DNA of 64,000 bases from Gonapodya sp. JEL0774 (Eukaryota > Monoblepharomycota > Monoblepharidomycetes > Monoblepharidales > Gonapodyaceae): NCBI GenBank assembly GCA_027604505.1, contig JADIIX010000005.1:1-64000 (forward strand). Direction: 5' to 3'. This document shows, one piece after another, positions 46,601 through 58,100 of this stretch. Each line of letters opens with the position of its first letter. Position 1 is the stretch's first letter. Under the pieces are notes generated by a model. That model saw only the letters and a list, made by a program, of their open reading frames with translations. It was not told the origin of the DNA and made no database searches. The position numbers and the translations under genes are program-made.

Positions 46601-47406
46601 GCTAGCGCATAAGCTTCAGCATCTCTTCCTTCCAGATCCTTTTCCTCTGTGCCTGCACCCCGATCCAGCAGAAGCTCACAAATATCCACGGCACCCCCAG
46701 ATGCAGAAAGCATGAGTGGCGTGACTCCATTGTGGTCGCGGGCGCCAACAGGGGCACCGAGGTCACACAACTTGGCGCATGCATCATATCGAGCTAGTTC
46801 TGCGGCAAGGTGAAGGAGAGTTTGGCCGGAGCGAGGGTGCAGGGAGGTAAGAAGACCAGGAGATTCTCGGAGATACAGCTCGAGCGCTTCAACATGTCCA
46901 TTTTTGAGAGCTAGCGCAGGCGCATTGTCTCCGTTCATGTCTTCTCGAGCGGGATCCGCACCAGCGCTCATGAGAGTTGGCAGAATGTTCACGGCATTGG
47001 ACTTCTCAGCGTACATTAATGACGTGCGCCCGCTGTTATCTATTTCGTCCACATAGACTAAAGGCTCCCCGAGCGCAAGAAGAAAGTTGACGACAGCGGT
47101 CCGGCCATTTCGAGCTGCAATCATCAATGGCGTTCGTCCGAGAAAATCTGCGATTCGTCCCGATGAGACTGACGATGACCATTCATTTAATGACTCTCTC
47201 AACTCCTCCAAGTCCCCTTTCCCAGCTGCTGTCAGCATTCGGACTATTGGAGATCCTTCAGCAGAGACTCTGTGCGACAATGTAGGAGGTAGTTCTGAGG
47301 CCATGGAAGGTTTAAATAAGGTCGATTGCGATGTTACTGTCTGCTTTATTCGACGGAGCGCGCTAAGGAATTCACGTATGTGGCCCAACGGAAAAGAGTG
47401 GGCCAC
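43638..47406 (-). CDS. Ankyrin-pseudokinase-KEN ribonuclease, RNase L-like
   Basis: Eight exons, phases consistent: 47406-46597, 46530-46193, 46081-45822, 45682-44960, 44893-44514, 44439-44263, 44168-44160 and 44093-43638; about 1050 residues (about 1016 from the Met at 47304). Exon 1 has about six ankyrin repeats (GRTPLMIAARNG, GQTLLHLAAELARYD, GVTPLMLSASGG). The kinase fold follows: GGPVYLGRFGDREVAVRIS, FALELLPLSLLNLV, GVVGGGIGPA at the HRD site, a Ser-rich insert, then DEDL and MWCAPEVLSLL, and SMIKDMLMHDPSRRPSAGE. It ends with a KEN domain: DWTAKL, SLRDLVKAVRNI, microexon KNH, YTEEPAEVKTLLG, YFSSRFPRLFMH. Vertebrate RNase L has this order; IRE1 instead has a luminal domain and membrane helix, absent here. 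Predicted cytosolic regulated ribonuclease; the ligand is unknown. Confidence 0.87.
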
Positions 47407-47476
47407 AGAAGCCCCCTTTCAACAACCTGCGCCGCCTATACGGTCCTCGCATGAAATATTTACGTGCAATAATGAG

Positions 47477-48524
47477 CTAAGCTTTAGGTATTGGTAATTC
47501 TGCATCGAGTTGCATCATCTCCCTTACTGGCTCTTCAACGGTGATGGCATCCCAGTCAAGCATTTTAAAGGTAAATGCGACAGGAGAATGCTGTAGATCG
47601 CTGGCGCTGAGTTGAAGTCGTCCGAAGAACCTGTGTCGACCATTGTTTGTGAGTTCTATGAAGGGCAACTTCGTCGACGTTCGTTTTCAACCCACCGGTA
47701 CTGCTGGCCTTCATACCGACAGAAGAGAAGCACTGGGTCCTTTTTGGCTAGAAGGCGTTTGATAACGGGGGTGTCTTTGTGCTGCGAAGGCTTTCCGAAA
47801 AAAGACACGGACTTGTCCGTTGAGGAGAAGATGTTCTTGTACGGTGGGCCGGGGCCACCTCCTGGACGTGTCGTTTTTAAATTCTCTTTTAAAGGAGGAA
47901 GAGGAACGTTGATGAAGAGAAATATGCCGTTTGTCCACTCGACTTCGAATGAGTCATGGGGACACCCAAGGGAACAGGAAGGGCAATTCTGAACCGTACG
48001 AAATACGGATGGTATCTCACACCAAAGCTTTTCATTCCGTGTCACTCACTCATACCAGCGTATTTGTTGAAAGAAACGCCTAGTGTTCCCGCTCCCCTCT
48101 CAATGACTGCTGCTTTGTTTTGTCCACCTTCGGTAGGTATCAGTTGGCCCAAGAACTCGTCAAATGTCCCCAATCGTGCGGCCATGGCTCGCGTAGACTT
48201 TGGATCCACTGTAGCCTCAACAAAATCCATTTTTCTGGAGGCAGGTGTCGTCGCGGACCGCCGTTTCGGGCGCTGTCGACCCTGCATTCCCGGCTCTATT
48301 TCTTCCTCATAATCATCAGGAAGTGGCGAGGGCTTTGGTGGAGACACCCCTAGTATTCGCTCGGACCGCCGGCTAGGCAAAGAATCAGCTGGCGGATTTT
48401 CCCTGTTGGTACGTTGGCGTTTTGGAGGGCGAGATGGCGGATCGGTAAGCGACGGGATTGTCAAAGAGGCAAGAAGTGCTTGATTATCTCGTATCCGGGC
48501 TTCGCGTAGGGATTCATAATCCAT
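47477..48524 (-). CDS. Hypothetical protein with conserved-looking C-terminal domain
   Basis: Exon 1 (48524 to about 48060) is polar: MDYESLREARIRDNQALLAS, then PPKRQRTNRENPP (nuclear-signal-like), RRSERILGVSPPKP and RLGTFDEFLGQLIPT. A second exon, about 47960-47695, encodes FEVEWTNGIFLFINVPLPP, KDTPVIKRLLAKKDP and VLLFCRYEGQQYR. The last exon, after an acceptor near 47637, gives FFGRLQLSASDLQHSP, VAFTFKMLDWDAI and the stop at 47477. The strand-rich LLFCRYEG-x-x-YRFFGRL core looks like a real folded domain, but I cannot name a family. The join between exons 1 and 2 is uncertain. The basic N-terminus suggests a nuclear protein. Confidence 0.5.
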
Positions 48525-48652
48525 TATGGTTGGAGAGTGCCTGCCACGGTGGGAAGGGTTGGGTATCCTGTGTGCTGGTGGTGTGTTTCATAGCCTTTCA
48601 GGCGGAGGCAGCCCTTCAATCGCACCTCACATACCATCACTGGCTGAATTCG

Positions 48653-50384
48653 ATGGAAGAGGAGGGGACAGATAGGAAGACCGTTGAGAGAAAGGTACCG
48701 GAGGGCAAGGCGGACAAGACTGGCAGCCGATGGAGTCTGTCTGGGCTGCCGTGTGAGTCAATCCGTGTGATCGATCAGAGTCCACTCTTTACCAGGAAGA
48801 ATTCGTATTCCAGCTCCCGTTCGTCGCCTGCTGCCTTCAAAGGGAACTACCTATGTGTCGCTCATCTCTTCGACCATCTCTGTTGTGCTTGCCGCATTTG
48901 CGTACATCAAAGCGCGAGCAACTCAGCACGATATAGCCTCTGATGAATTCAATACAGCAACTGTCACCGCTTTCACACAGCTAGAAGCGAGGATCATACT
49001 ATCGTTGGTGAGATGCTTCCGCGAGCTCCCAATGAAATCGATTTATCAGAGCCGTCGGTATCGATTACAGTCCCCTGCCGAGCTCTGTACTTCCTATCTC
49101 ATCTCAAACTCTTCCATTAACCGATCTTCGTTCAAACGCTTCGTCTCTGACTCTCCGTCCTTCTTCCGGAACTCGTCCCTCCAAGCCATTGCCTTTGCGC
49201 CCAGGGTGCTAGGCCCTTCACAAAGAGCGGCATGGGAAGCTGAGGGTCTCGACTACATCTCATCCTTCAAATTCACCGAGCGTGACTCCAGTAACACGTT
49301 GATCACTGCCGCCATCCGTCCAGAGTACTTTCCCGTGCAGTGGATTGAACCTTACGTTGGCAATGAACCCGCGCTTGGGTACGATTTGTATTCGAACCCG
49401 ACAAGAAAGCGGGCAATAGACGTCGTAAAAGCGCGAGGCGTTCCAACGATGACCGAACGAATCACGCTCGTTCAAAGCACGAAAAGCCAGTTTGGGTCGC
49501 TGTATTTCATCCCGTTCTTCTACGCAAATGATTCAAGTGTGGGCACTCCCATTGGCGCAAGCGGTCCTACTCCTTTAAGGACAGTCAACTTCACAGGGAC
49601 GGCATACTTAGGGGGATTTTCTTCTGCGGTGTTCAAGCTGGACGAGGTGGTCACAAGTGCCCTCAAATCTCTCACATTGGCTGACGTTGATGTGTTCCTG
49701 TATGTGCTTTCAATTTATAAATTTTTGGTTAATTGAAATCAAAGAACTATTTGCAGCTTCGATTGTACACCCCTGCTGAACTCAGACACTCCTGCTATAT
49801 CCGGGCTGTCGGCTCCTACCAACTCGTTTCTCGGAGCCTTTATCAGAATCAGCGGCAATGTTTCCTCTCCTTATGCGACGACAAACTTCACTGAATTTTC
49901 GACTCTTACTCTTGAGAATGTGCAGTCGGACATGATTCGCACCAAGAACTTGACGGTCGGGGACCGCATCTGGACAATAGCTGTTGCAGCTCGACCAGGG
50001 TTTTTTGCATTCCGATCAAGTCAGTTGCCTCTCCTCTTTCTCGTGTGCTCCTTGCTCGAGCCAGCTGCATTCTGGACATTTCTATTCATTCTTGTGACAT
50101 GGGAACTAAAAAAACTTAATTGGGAGCAGGATATCAAAGCACCGATTGCCAGAAGAATAACCCTTCCCTCCCGTATCTCCCGCCAGTCATCTGCAATTGC
50201 AACTGGGGGCCGCGGTGATTCCACGGTGGATCGAGGGAAGACTAGCGGAACGTTGAATGGAAGCAAGAACAATTCTCTAGCGCGAAAAAAATTAGCAGAC
50301 GGGACTTTGGGGGTTCCTGGTCCTACGGAGGTGACTATGAGTGCACCGATGTTGGATGCAGTCCAGGACAACAGTGCGATCTAA
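48653..50384 (+). CDS. Stand-alone CHASE-domain membrane receptor
   Basis: A first membrane helix (YVSLISSTISVVLAAFAYIK, about 48850) is followed by a roughly 300-residue outer region with CHASE motifs. In order these are NTATVTAFTQLEARIILSL, QAIAFAPRVLGPSQRAAWEA, GLDYISSFKFTERD, YFPVQWIEPYVGNEPALGYD, RKRAIDVVKARGVPTMTERI and SLYFIPFFYAND. An intron (about 49701-49756) precedes SFDCTPLLN. A second helix region, SSQLPLLFLVCSLLEPAAFW to FLFILVTWE, leads to a basic, Ser-rich tail of about 90 residues, stop 50384. CHASE domains sense small extracellular ligands such as cytokinins, normally feeding histidine kinases or cyclases, but no catalytic domain follows here. The N-terminal exon is unresolved, so the start is approximate. 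Confidence 0.7.
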
Positions 50385-50930
50385 ATCAAACTAACGAAAT
50401 TATTATGTTCAAGAGAGCGTCTGGAACGCACATGATACCCCAAATGAAAATGAATGAGAGACTATTGATGTGGTTGATTCCACGCTCCTACACAAATGAA
50501 TAGTCATCTCCCCATGTCATCCACCGACATTACCCGTAGTTCCCCCCGGGCAACTTTTCATACCGTCGAGTCCCGCAAACATCCACTAACAACCATTTTT
50601 TCGTGGTCTAAAACCGCCTCACCAACCGCTGAGCTGGTTTCCGGGGGGCTGAGTGGCTGGCTGTAATGGTGTTCTTGAATGATAATACTTTGTTTCTTTT
50701 CAGTTGGACTTGACATATTATTGTTTCGCTTTTCGTTTCTCACCATAATGGCGGGGTAAGAACAAGATGAATGAGGAAATATCAAGGGTCGGTGGCTGTT
50801 TGCGTGGGCTGCTGCACGGACTCTAAGTCACCACTTGGCACACAAAATCTGTGTAGCCACTTCTTCAGAGCGCTGTCTGAGGTTCCTTTTAGTCGGTTCC
50901 CTTGGTCAATCTGAAGAGCGACCAATAACT
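50385..50930. other. 3' flank of the CHASE gene
   Basis: No recognisable gene. A minus-strand ORF of 75 residues (50785-50558) has no domain. Confidence 0.4.
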
Positions 50931-50939
50931 TAAATGACC

Positions 50940-51300
50940 CTATCGTCGTCTATCCTCAGATGCTGTTCATTGTGTACTCCCTGTGCGTTAGTGTGTTTTT
51001 ATCTGAATCATAGCACAGCGCGCATAGGAAAGAGCCAAGAAGCACGAACAACAGTGATATTGTCCGGGTTTGTTGTACTTACAACCACCAAACGTGTCTT
51101 TTTCTTCCGGCTGTTCTCTGTGCATCGCAGACCTGACGCAAGAATAATTGCCTCGTGGCATATTTGGCACTCCTGGGTCTACAGATGTGACCATGAGTGC
51201 GCCGATGTTGTGTACTGTTCATGCAGAAACTTTCATGCATAACACTTATGAAGAGAACTTCTGGTACGCACACTAAGGAAGAGCAAAATGAATTTGTATG
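50940..51300 (+). pseudogene. Duplicated remnant of the CHASE gene 3' end
   Basis: At about 51150-51215 the plus strand reads RGIFGTPGSTDVTMSAPMLC, matching DGTLGVPGPTEVTMSAPMLD near the end of the CHASE gene (about 50300-50355). Similarity continues past the stop into the flank: CTGGAACGCACA near 50420 against CTGGTACGCACA near 51260, and AAAATGAAT in both. Only the terminal part is recognisable. Confidence 0.6.
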
Positions 51301-51439
51301 ATTAATAAGGTGTGACGATTGATAAGCTGGGGAGTCCCCAACTTTCGAATTCAGACAAGCCGAGCTTCCGGTTGGACCTGACGTCACTCTTCGCATCAAA
51401 CCTCAAACTTCTACTGGACACCCAACCTGAAATCACGCG

Positions 51440-54400
51440 ATGATAGATCTCTTTGAGAAGTTGCTTGACGATGAAACCAAGTTCTTACCTCCTTCTGAGC
51501 GTCCCACGTTCGTGCCTCCCGAATTGAATGTTGGAACATACTTAGCGTATCGAATGGAGGAAATGGGATGCATTGATTTCTTTCAAGTGTAAGTACGTAG
51601 GTTTGCTGGATGACTTCAAGACGTTCATTCGATCCCCATCTTAGGCCCGGCGACTTCAATTTTTCGATTCTGGACGAAGTGATCAAGAACAAGAAAGTTC
51701 GAATGATCGGGTGCTGCAACGAGGTACCATTCAATCGCCATTGCACAGACGCTTGCATGATTCTTTCTTAGATTCTCGTTTTAGCTCAATGCCGCTTACG
51801 CTGCAGACGGATACTCACGAGCAAACGGCGGATTGGCATTCCTTTTTGTGACTTTCAATGTGGGCAGTCTTTCATGTATCAATGCCTGTGCGGGCATGTA
51901 TGCTTCTGATTTGCCAGTGGTGATCGTTTCTGGATGGTGAGATGACAAAATCTGAATGTTCACGATGACGTGGCATCATCATGTAACAACCAGATTCTTG
52001 GATTTCTTGGATAGCATGAACACGAAGGACATTTCAATCACTGAACGAGTGCTTCATCACACAACGGTGCGCGATCAACCTTCGTCGTGGGCGTGGCAGA
52101 TGGGAATTGAAACATGATGGGTTTCCCCATTCCTCGGACCAGGGTCTTGCAAACAATAAGGATCAGTCAATGCGCATTTTCACGGAAGTGACATGCCACA
52201 CTGCACGCATTAGTGAGTCCGCCATCAACCCTGGAACCATCACGTTGACATGGAAATTTTTCCGTAGTCAACCCAGAGACTGCTGCCTATCAAATAGATA
52301 TGGCGATACATGCTGCACTGCGGAACCGAAAGCCCGTTTGTGAGTATTAATTGTTTTGCACTTCTTTATTACGCTCTGTCAGTTTATCCTTACCTTTACT
52401 CCCGAAACAAAAGATCTCGAAGTTCCGTATGACATTTCAGAAGCCCCTGTTCTCTCCCCTCGGACTCCTCTACCTCTGCGCATTCCTATGTATCCGATAC
52501 GCTCCAATCCTGTTGCGCTACGAGATGCAGTACTTGCTGCACAGAATAAGTGGGAATCAGCCAGTACGGTGGTGATAGTGATTGGAGGCCGGTGTAAGGA
52601 TGGAAGAGGGGATGGTTGAAGCAGCGATGCAAATTGCGAACGAAGGGAGATGTGCAATCGCAGGTATGCTACTTGTAGGAAAGTGGGGGCAATGAAGCAA
52701 CTACCTTGGTTTCCCACACACTCGTTTGTAACCTTGATCGCCAGTCATGCCAGATGCAAAAGGACTCATCCCAGAGGATCTACCGGAGTTTCTTGGTGAG
52801 TAACAGCGTGGTAACTTGTCTCTCTAATTTGTCGCGTCCACCCGAATGCTGTGATCTAGGAGTGTACTGGGGACCTGTCTCATACCCTCACTCAATTCAA
52901 CCTGCAGTGGAGAATGCGGATCTCATGTGAGTATCAACTTACCTGAACAGTCACTGTACTTCTATTCTTACCGCATTCGATTGTGAACACTTCGTCACTT
53001 GCAAAAAGTATCTGGGTCGGCCCTGTCTTCTCCGATTACTCCACCTGTGGCTTTACCATTCCACCTCCTGGTCCCAAGAGGTGCCTGTGCTTACTTCCGC
53101 ATATTATCTTCATGACTCTCACGCATATCAAACCCCGACTCCAGCATTCTCGTCCACGCTTCACGTGACAGACCCAGCGTTCACGTGCATCCTGCAGACT
53201 ATCACCTTCTGAACGGAGTGACCTTTTTGAAGGCTTTCGGAAAGATGAATCTTTCTCGCCGTGCTGGCAGATTGATTTCTGCGGACGCGCCAGCGCATGG
53301 CAAGATGGCTCGAGTTGAGAGAGATCAAACCAACGAGGGAGACGCTCATTTGACAAGGAAACAATTATATGACGGAATAGAGCGATTGGTAGGAGGCAGA
53401 TACACCGATGCCAAAGACGAATGGGGAATGGTTGTTGAGGTTTGTTGACGAAGACGTGTTGTTCTTACTTGAATCTCACAGAGTTTGCATGATTATGCTC
53501 AAATAATTCTTGTTAGGTCGGTGATTCTTGGTTTTCGGGGCTGGGAGTTTCTCTTCCTCGTGGGACTGGGTGAGTTAGTAATGCTGCACAAGGATCCAAC
53601 AATGTCGGTGACTTTGTCTTCACACCATCGCAACTCCCCCTCCCCTAACCCCTGGATACTTCACCACTACTGCTTTTGGATGGCCTTGGTCACTCTACGC
53701 GTCGAAGTTTCGAGATACAGTTCTTGTATGGGAGCATAGGTAGCTCGATCGCTGCTTGCACACCTCGTGGGGATCTTATTTCGCACCTCATTGTCTCATC
53801 CCACGCAAGGCTGGTCTGTTGGTGCCTTTCTTGGATACTCGCTTGGTCTCCGCAGCCAGTCAACTTCAAGAAGGAAAAGAGCTATTGCGCTAATCGGGGA
53901 TGGAAGTTTCCAGGTTCGCTAGAGATCATTATGAGAGCGAGCCTTATAACGCAGACTTCATTTTTGCATATTACTGGTCATTGCATAGGTTAGCGCTCAC
54001 GAGCTCAGTACCGCGATACGATATGGCGTGGATGGTGTGATAATTATTGTGAACAATGGAGTGAGTGAGTCCTGCGAGGATCTGGCTCCACCTGGTTTTG
54101 ATCAGTTTCTGAAACCGTCTTGCAATATGCGGTACAGGGGTACGCGATTGAAGATCAGTTGCACGAGTGAGTTACTTTCAAGTTTTTCCGACGTGGTTGT
54201 TGCGAATCCACACAAACCGTTCTTTCGGCTCTGTTTGCTTACATCTCAACGGTTCTTTGATTATGATGTCAAGTGGGCCATACAATCGGATTCAGGTATA
54301 TTCGTGCTGGTCCCGACCTTTAGTGGTACAGAGCCTAACTTTGCACCACACTCATCGTATGGTAAGAACTGGCGCTTCGCCGATCTTGTCCCCATATTCG

Positions 54401-54735
54401 CTGGAGCTCCAGGCTCACAAGACCCCGGCCACGCCTGGTCCGCTCGCTGTACAACACGAGCGGAGCTTGAGACTGCATTTGAGCGGGCTGGACGCGGGGA
54501 GGGGTTGCCGGTGATTGAAGTGGGTGACGATCGGGAAGCGGAAAGTTTTTTGGAGAGGGAGTAACATTAACACTGATGCTTTTCGGTACTTCAGGCAGTC
54601 ATTGCGACCAATGATGTCACGAAGGAGCTGCAGGTGTGGGGTGGAAAAGTGAGTGTGACAGAAGTTACATACCGTACTTGCTTCTTGGTTGAAATCCACC
54701 TAAATGCATTGAAATCGTTGAATCGCAAATACTAA
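51440..54735 (+). CDS. PDC: Pyruvate decarboxylase-like ThDP enzyme
   Basis: Exon 1 starts MIDLFEKLLDDETKF and gives NVGTYLAYRMEEMGCIDFFQ. The next exons read PGDFNFSILDEVIK, IGCCNELNAAYAADGYSRAN with the cofactor-activating Glu (CCNE), INACAGMYASDLPVVIVSG, RVLHHTT, RIFTEVTCHTARI and ETAAYQIDMAIHAALRNRKP. The middle domain has VMPDAKGLIPEDLPEFLG, VYWGPVSYPHSIQPAVENAD and VGPVFSDYSTCGF. The C-terminal domain has VGDSWFSGLGVSLPRGT, FLYGSIGSSIAACT and the ThDP motif IALIGDGSFQ through VSAHELSTAIRYGVDG to IIIVNNG. It ends DVTKELQVWGGK. The enzyme converts pyruvate to acetaldehyde and CO2; a related 2-oxo acid substrate is possible. It has more than ten introns and tiny exons. The last few residues are uncertain. 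Confidence 0.87.
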
Positions 54736-55179
54736 CCCTGTGTCCTCGGTTTTCAATCTCACTTCCCTGTTCTGATCGGTTTATCAAACAATCCGTGTCG
54801 ATCATTCACAACCAGGTTGGCGCTTACACTAAGAGAAAGTATTGACCCAACTCTTTGCGCACAAGGTCTGAGACTAAGAGATGCAGTGAAAGAACCATGT
54901 ATATCACACCCCCGGGAACACGGAATTGCTCTTATTTCGAACTGCGGCTATGAAGAAACTTACAAGATTTGCAAATGCATTTCTAGATATATATGATCTT
55001 GATTTCTACTGGGAATTTGAGCACATCACAAGTCCATGTCAAATCGAGTCTTTTCTCTTTCGGATTTTGACCAAAGCCCGCAGGTGGAGCAATGAGCTCT
55101 CCCTTCCATCCACGCGCGAGTTGACTGTGCGAGTAATCCCGATATACCACCCGTTGCGAGTTCAGGAGGCCCATCTGGG
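54736..55179. promoter_or_regulatory. RPA2 promoter region
   Basis: About 440 bp between the PDC-like gene and RPA2. Short ORFs only; no assignable motif. Confidence 0.4.
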
Positions 55180-58100
55180 ATGAAATCTTCGCAATCAGGG
55201 CATAAGAAATCGGGGGGCAGTGGTATTGCCAAGACTGAAACATCTGCGACTGTTTCGTCGCGATCGGATGGGGCAGAAGCGGGAGAGGGCGCGAGCACCA
55301 GCGACGGAAAGAAAAAACCATCAAAAAGGACGGATGCCAAGCAATCCAGCTCCCGGCGAGAAGGTGTCGACATGGACTTGGACGTGAACGATTCTTCTCA
55401 ATCTCGACATTTGCACGACCGACGAACACCCCTTTACACGTTCGAAACCTTGCAAAGACAAGACAGAGCGATAAATCCCTCCCCCTCTGAACCCGAGTGT
55501 CCCGATTTCACAGACCTCTCCGCACCCCATATCGAATCATTCGACGCAATTTTCCAGATGCCTGGCGAGCCCGATGGCGTTGGACTCATCAATTATGCTC
55601 TGCATGACGTTTCTAAGAGAGTTTTTTATGACGGGTTTGGCGTTCTCGACGATAAGGCTGGAGCGGCTCCCAAAAGCTTCAGAAAGGACGATCCGAAGAG
55701 CAGGAGAGAGGCTCTTGGCAACAAGCTTGAAAGTGAGTTGCTATATCTAAATCGGAAATTTTATACGATACTGTGATTTGTTGGGAATCCGTTTTGCGGA
55801 ATTGCCGTTTGGTCGTGATCTTTGGGAGCTGTATTGCCGCTCGGTCTTTCTTGAGCGATCCTCCAAAAATGCAGATGTACTCCAATCATTTAAGTTAAAT
55901 GTCGCGCGTCCTGACCTTTTCCGAACTTTCGACCTAACCTTATCCTCCCAGTCTGGTTTTCCGACCTCCGTCTCTCCCGCCCCACCCTTCCCGACTCCTC
56001 ACTCTCTTCCACACCTCAACTTTACCCCTCCGAATGTCGTGAGCGTGGAGTATCGTACAAAGGACGGATGCAGGTTAAGGTGGCGTGGAGGGTAAATGGT
56101 GGGACAGTAAATGAGGTATGGCGAGAGGGAGGGGGAATGCCCGTAATGGTAAAGGTGAGTCTGAAATGATGGGAGAGATGAATGATCCGGAGGAGTTGGA
56201 ATTGTGTGGTGTGAAGGTGAAATGTATGTGTTGAGTCAATCCAATGGTAACAGAGGCGGCATGATGTCTCCTTCACGCTAAGGAAACATCTATCCTTGAA
56301 GGCAAGGCAGTGGGGAATGGCGATGCATGCTAAAGATTCCCTGGTTGTCGGGGTTGCCGCATGATGGAAAGCTGTGTTGACCGCCCGACACCTTAGTCCA
56401 CGAAATGCAACCTCCACTCCCTCCCTCCCACCAAACTCATCCAACGACACGAAGATCCTACCGATCTTGGCGCTGTCTTTCTTGTCAACGGCATTGAACG
56501 TCTCATCCGGCTACTCATAGTGCCACGACGAAACTTCCCAACTGCCATTATTCGACCCTCTTTTGCGAAGAGGGGCGACCGATACTCGCACTTCGGAGTG
56601 CAAACCCGTCTGGTGCGACGTGACGAAACCGCCCAATCCATCACACTGCACTACTTGGATGATGGTGGCGTTACATTGAGGTTCTCCTGGAGGAAGCAAG
56701 AATACGTGGTTCCCGTAGTCATGATTCTGCGGGCGCTCGTGCAGTGCTCGGATAGGGACTTGATGGAAAAAATCTCTGGGCCAGCGAAGAGGGGAGAAAC
56801 TGCGGCTGCTCCCTCACAACGAAAGGGTGCAGACTCGGATACAGATATGGGTTCTGACTCAGACGATGATGCCAATGCTGCCGTCGACCGCGGTGACTCC
56901 GACCCTCTTGCAACACATGCTGAGCTTCTTCTTCGCGCGTGGCGATCGACACCTTACAGTTCCTCTTGTCATACCCAGGCGCAGTGTGTTAGATTTTTGG
57001 GTGAGCGATTCCACGTCGCTATGGGCAGCGACCCTGGTGCGACTGACCAGGAGGTCGGGGAAGAGGTCCTTAGAAGGGTATTGGTTTGTGCGACTGAGGA
57101 GGAAAAAGCGGAGAGATTTGAGGGGATTGTGTGAGTTGAAAGCGGTGTGCACTTCGAATGATGCTTCGTTAGAAACCGCAATACCAAAAGCTATCGTATT
57201 CTCTTTTTTCGTTCTAATGCCATGGCGACTATTATACCACAATGAAGTCTCGCCCTTCAGAAACTCTTCCTTCTTGTGACTGGTCGTATTAGTCAGGACA
57301 ACCCTGACTCCCCAGCGAACCAAGAACTTCTCCTCGGCGGGTTCCTGTACGGAGCTATCCTCAAGGAGAAGCTTGGCGACTGGCTGGATGCAATTGGATT
57401 GCAAGTATCCGCGGATCGGAGAGCCAAACTGAGGACTCCAGTCAATTTCGAGGACGGTGAGTTGCACATAAAATCCAGTGATAGAGTGGATTTATCAAGT
57501 GAATGCACCACTCCCATCCGATATTGTAGGCAAGTACATGTCCCGCCTCCTCGCTCGCCCTTCGTCTGACTTTGGGAAGAAGCTCGAGTACTTCCTGGCC
57601 ACTGGAAACTTGGTGTCAAACAGTGGTCTCGACCTTCCTCAAACCTCTGGCTTTACCGTTGTTGCCGAACGCCTTAATCATTTGCGATACCTTTCGCACT
57701 TCCGATCGGTTCATCGTGGAGCTTTCTTTGCCGAACTCAAGACCACAACTGTCCGGAAGCTCGTGCCAGAGGCTTGGGGCTTCCTGTGCCCGGTCCACAC
57801 TCCTGACGGAGCGCCCTGTGGACTGCTGAACCACCTGGCGCACAAGTGTCAAGTGGTGACACGATGGGTTGACAAGGGTGCGATAGAGCGGGCGGTAGCT
57901 GAACTTGGTGTTCGTCGAACAGCGGTATTAGAACCGGCCGATCCCAAGGTTACTGTTCCTGTGTGCTTGGACGGTAAAGTGCTTGGAAGAGTGATGCACG
58001 AGCGGGCAGTGAGAGTTCGCGATGCTCTGAGGTTCTGGAAGGTCACCCGGCAAAGGGGAGTGCCCCTGGACCTGGAACTGGCGCTTGTTCCGCCATCGGA

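Noticed and set aside
48796-48850. Precise first intron of the CHASE gene
   Set aside because: The obvious donor/acceptor pair gives a stop or an intron of only 28 nt, so the N-terminal exon was left unresolved rather than forced.
50558-50785. 75-residue minus-strand ORF after the CHASE gene
   Set aside because: No domain or upstream signal, and it lies in a region with duplicated debris.
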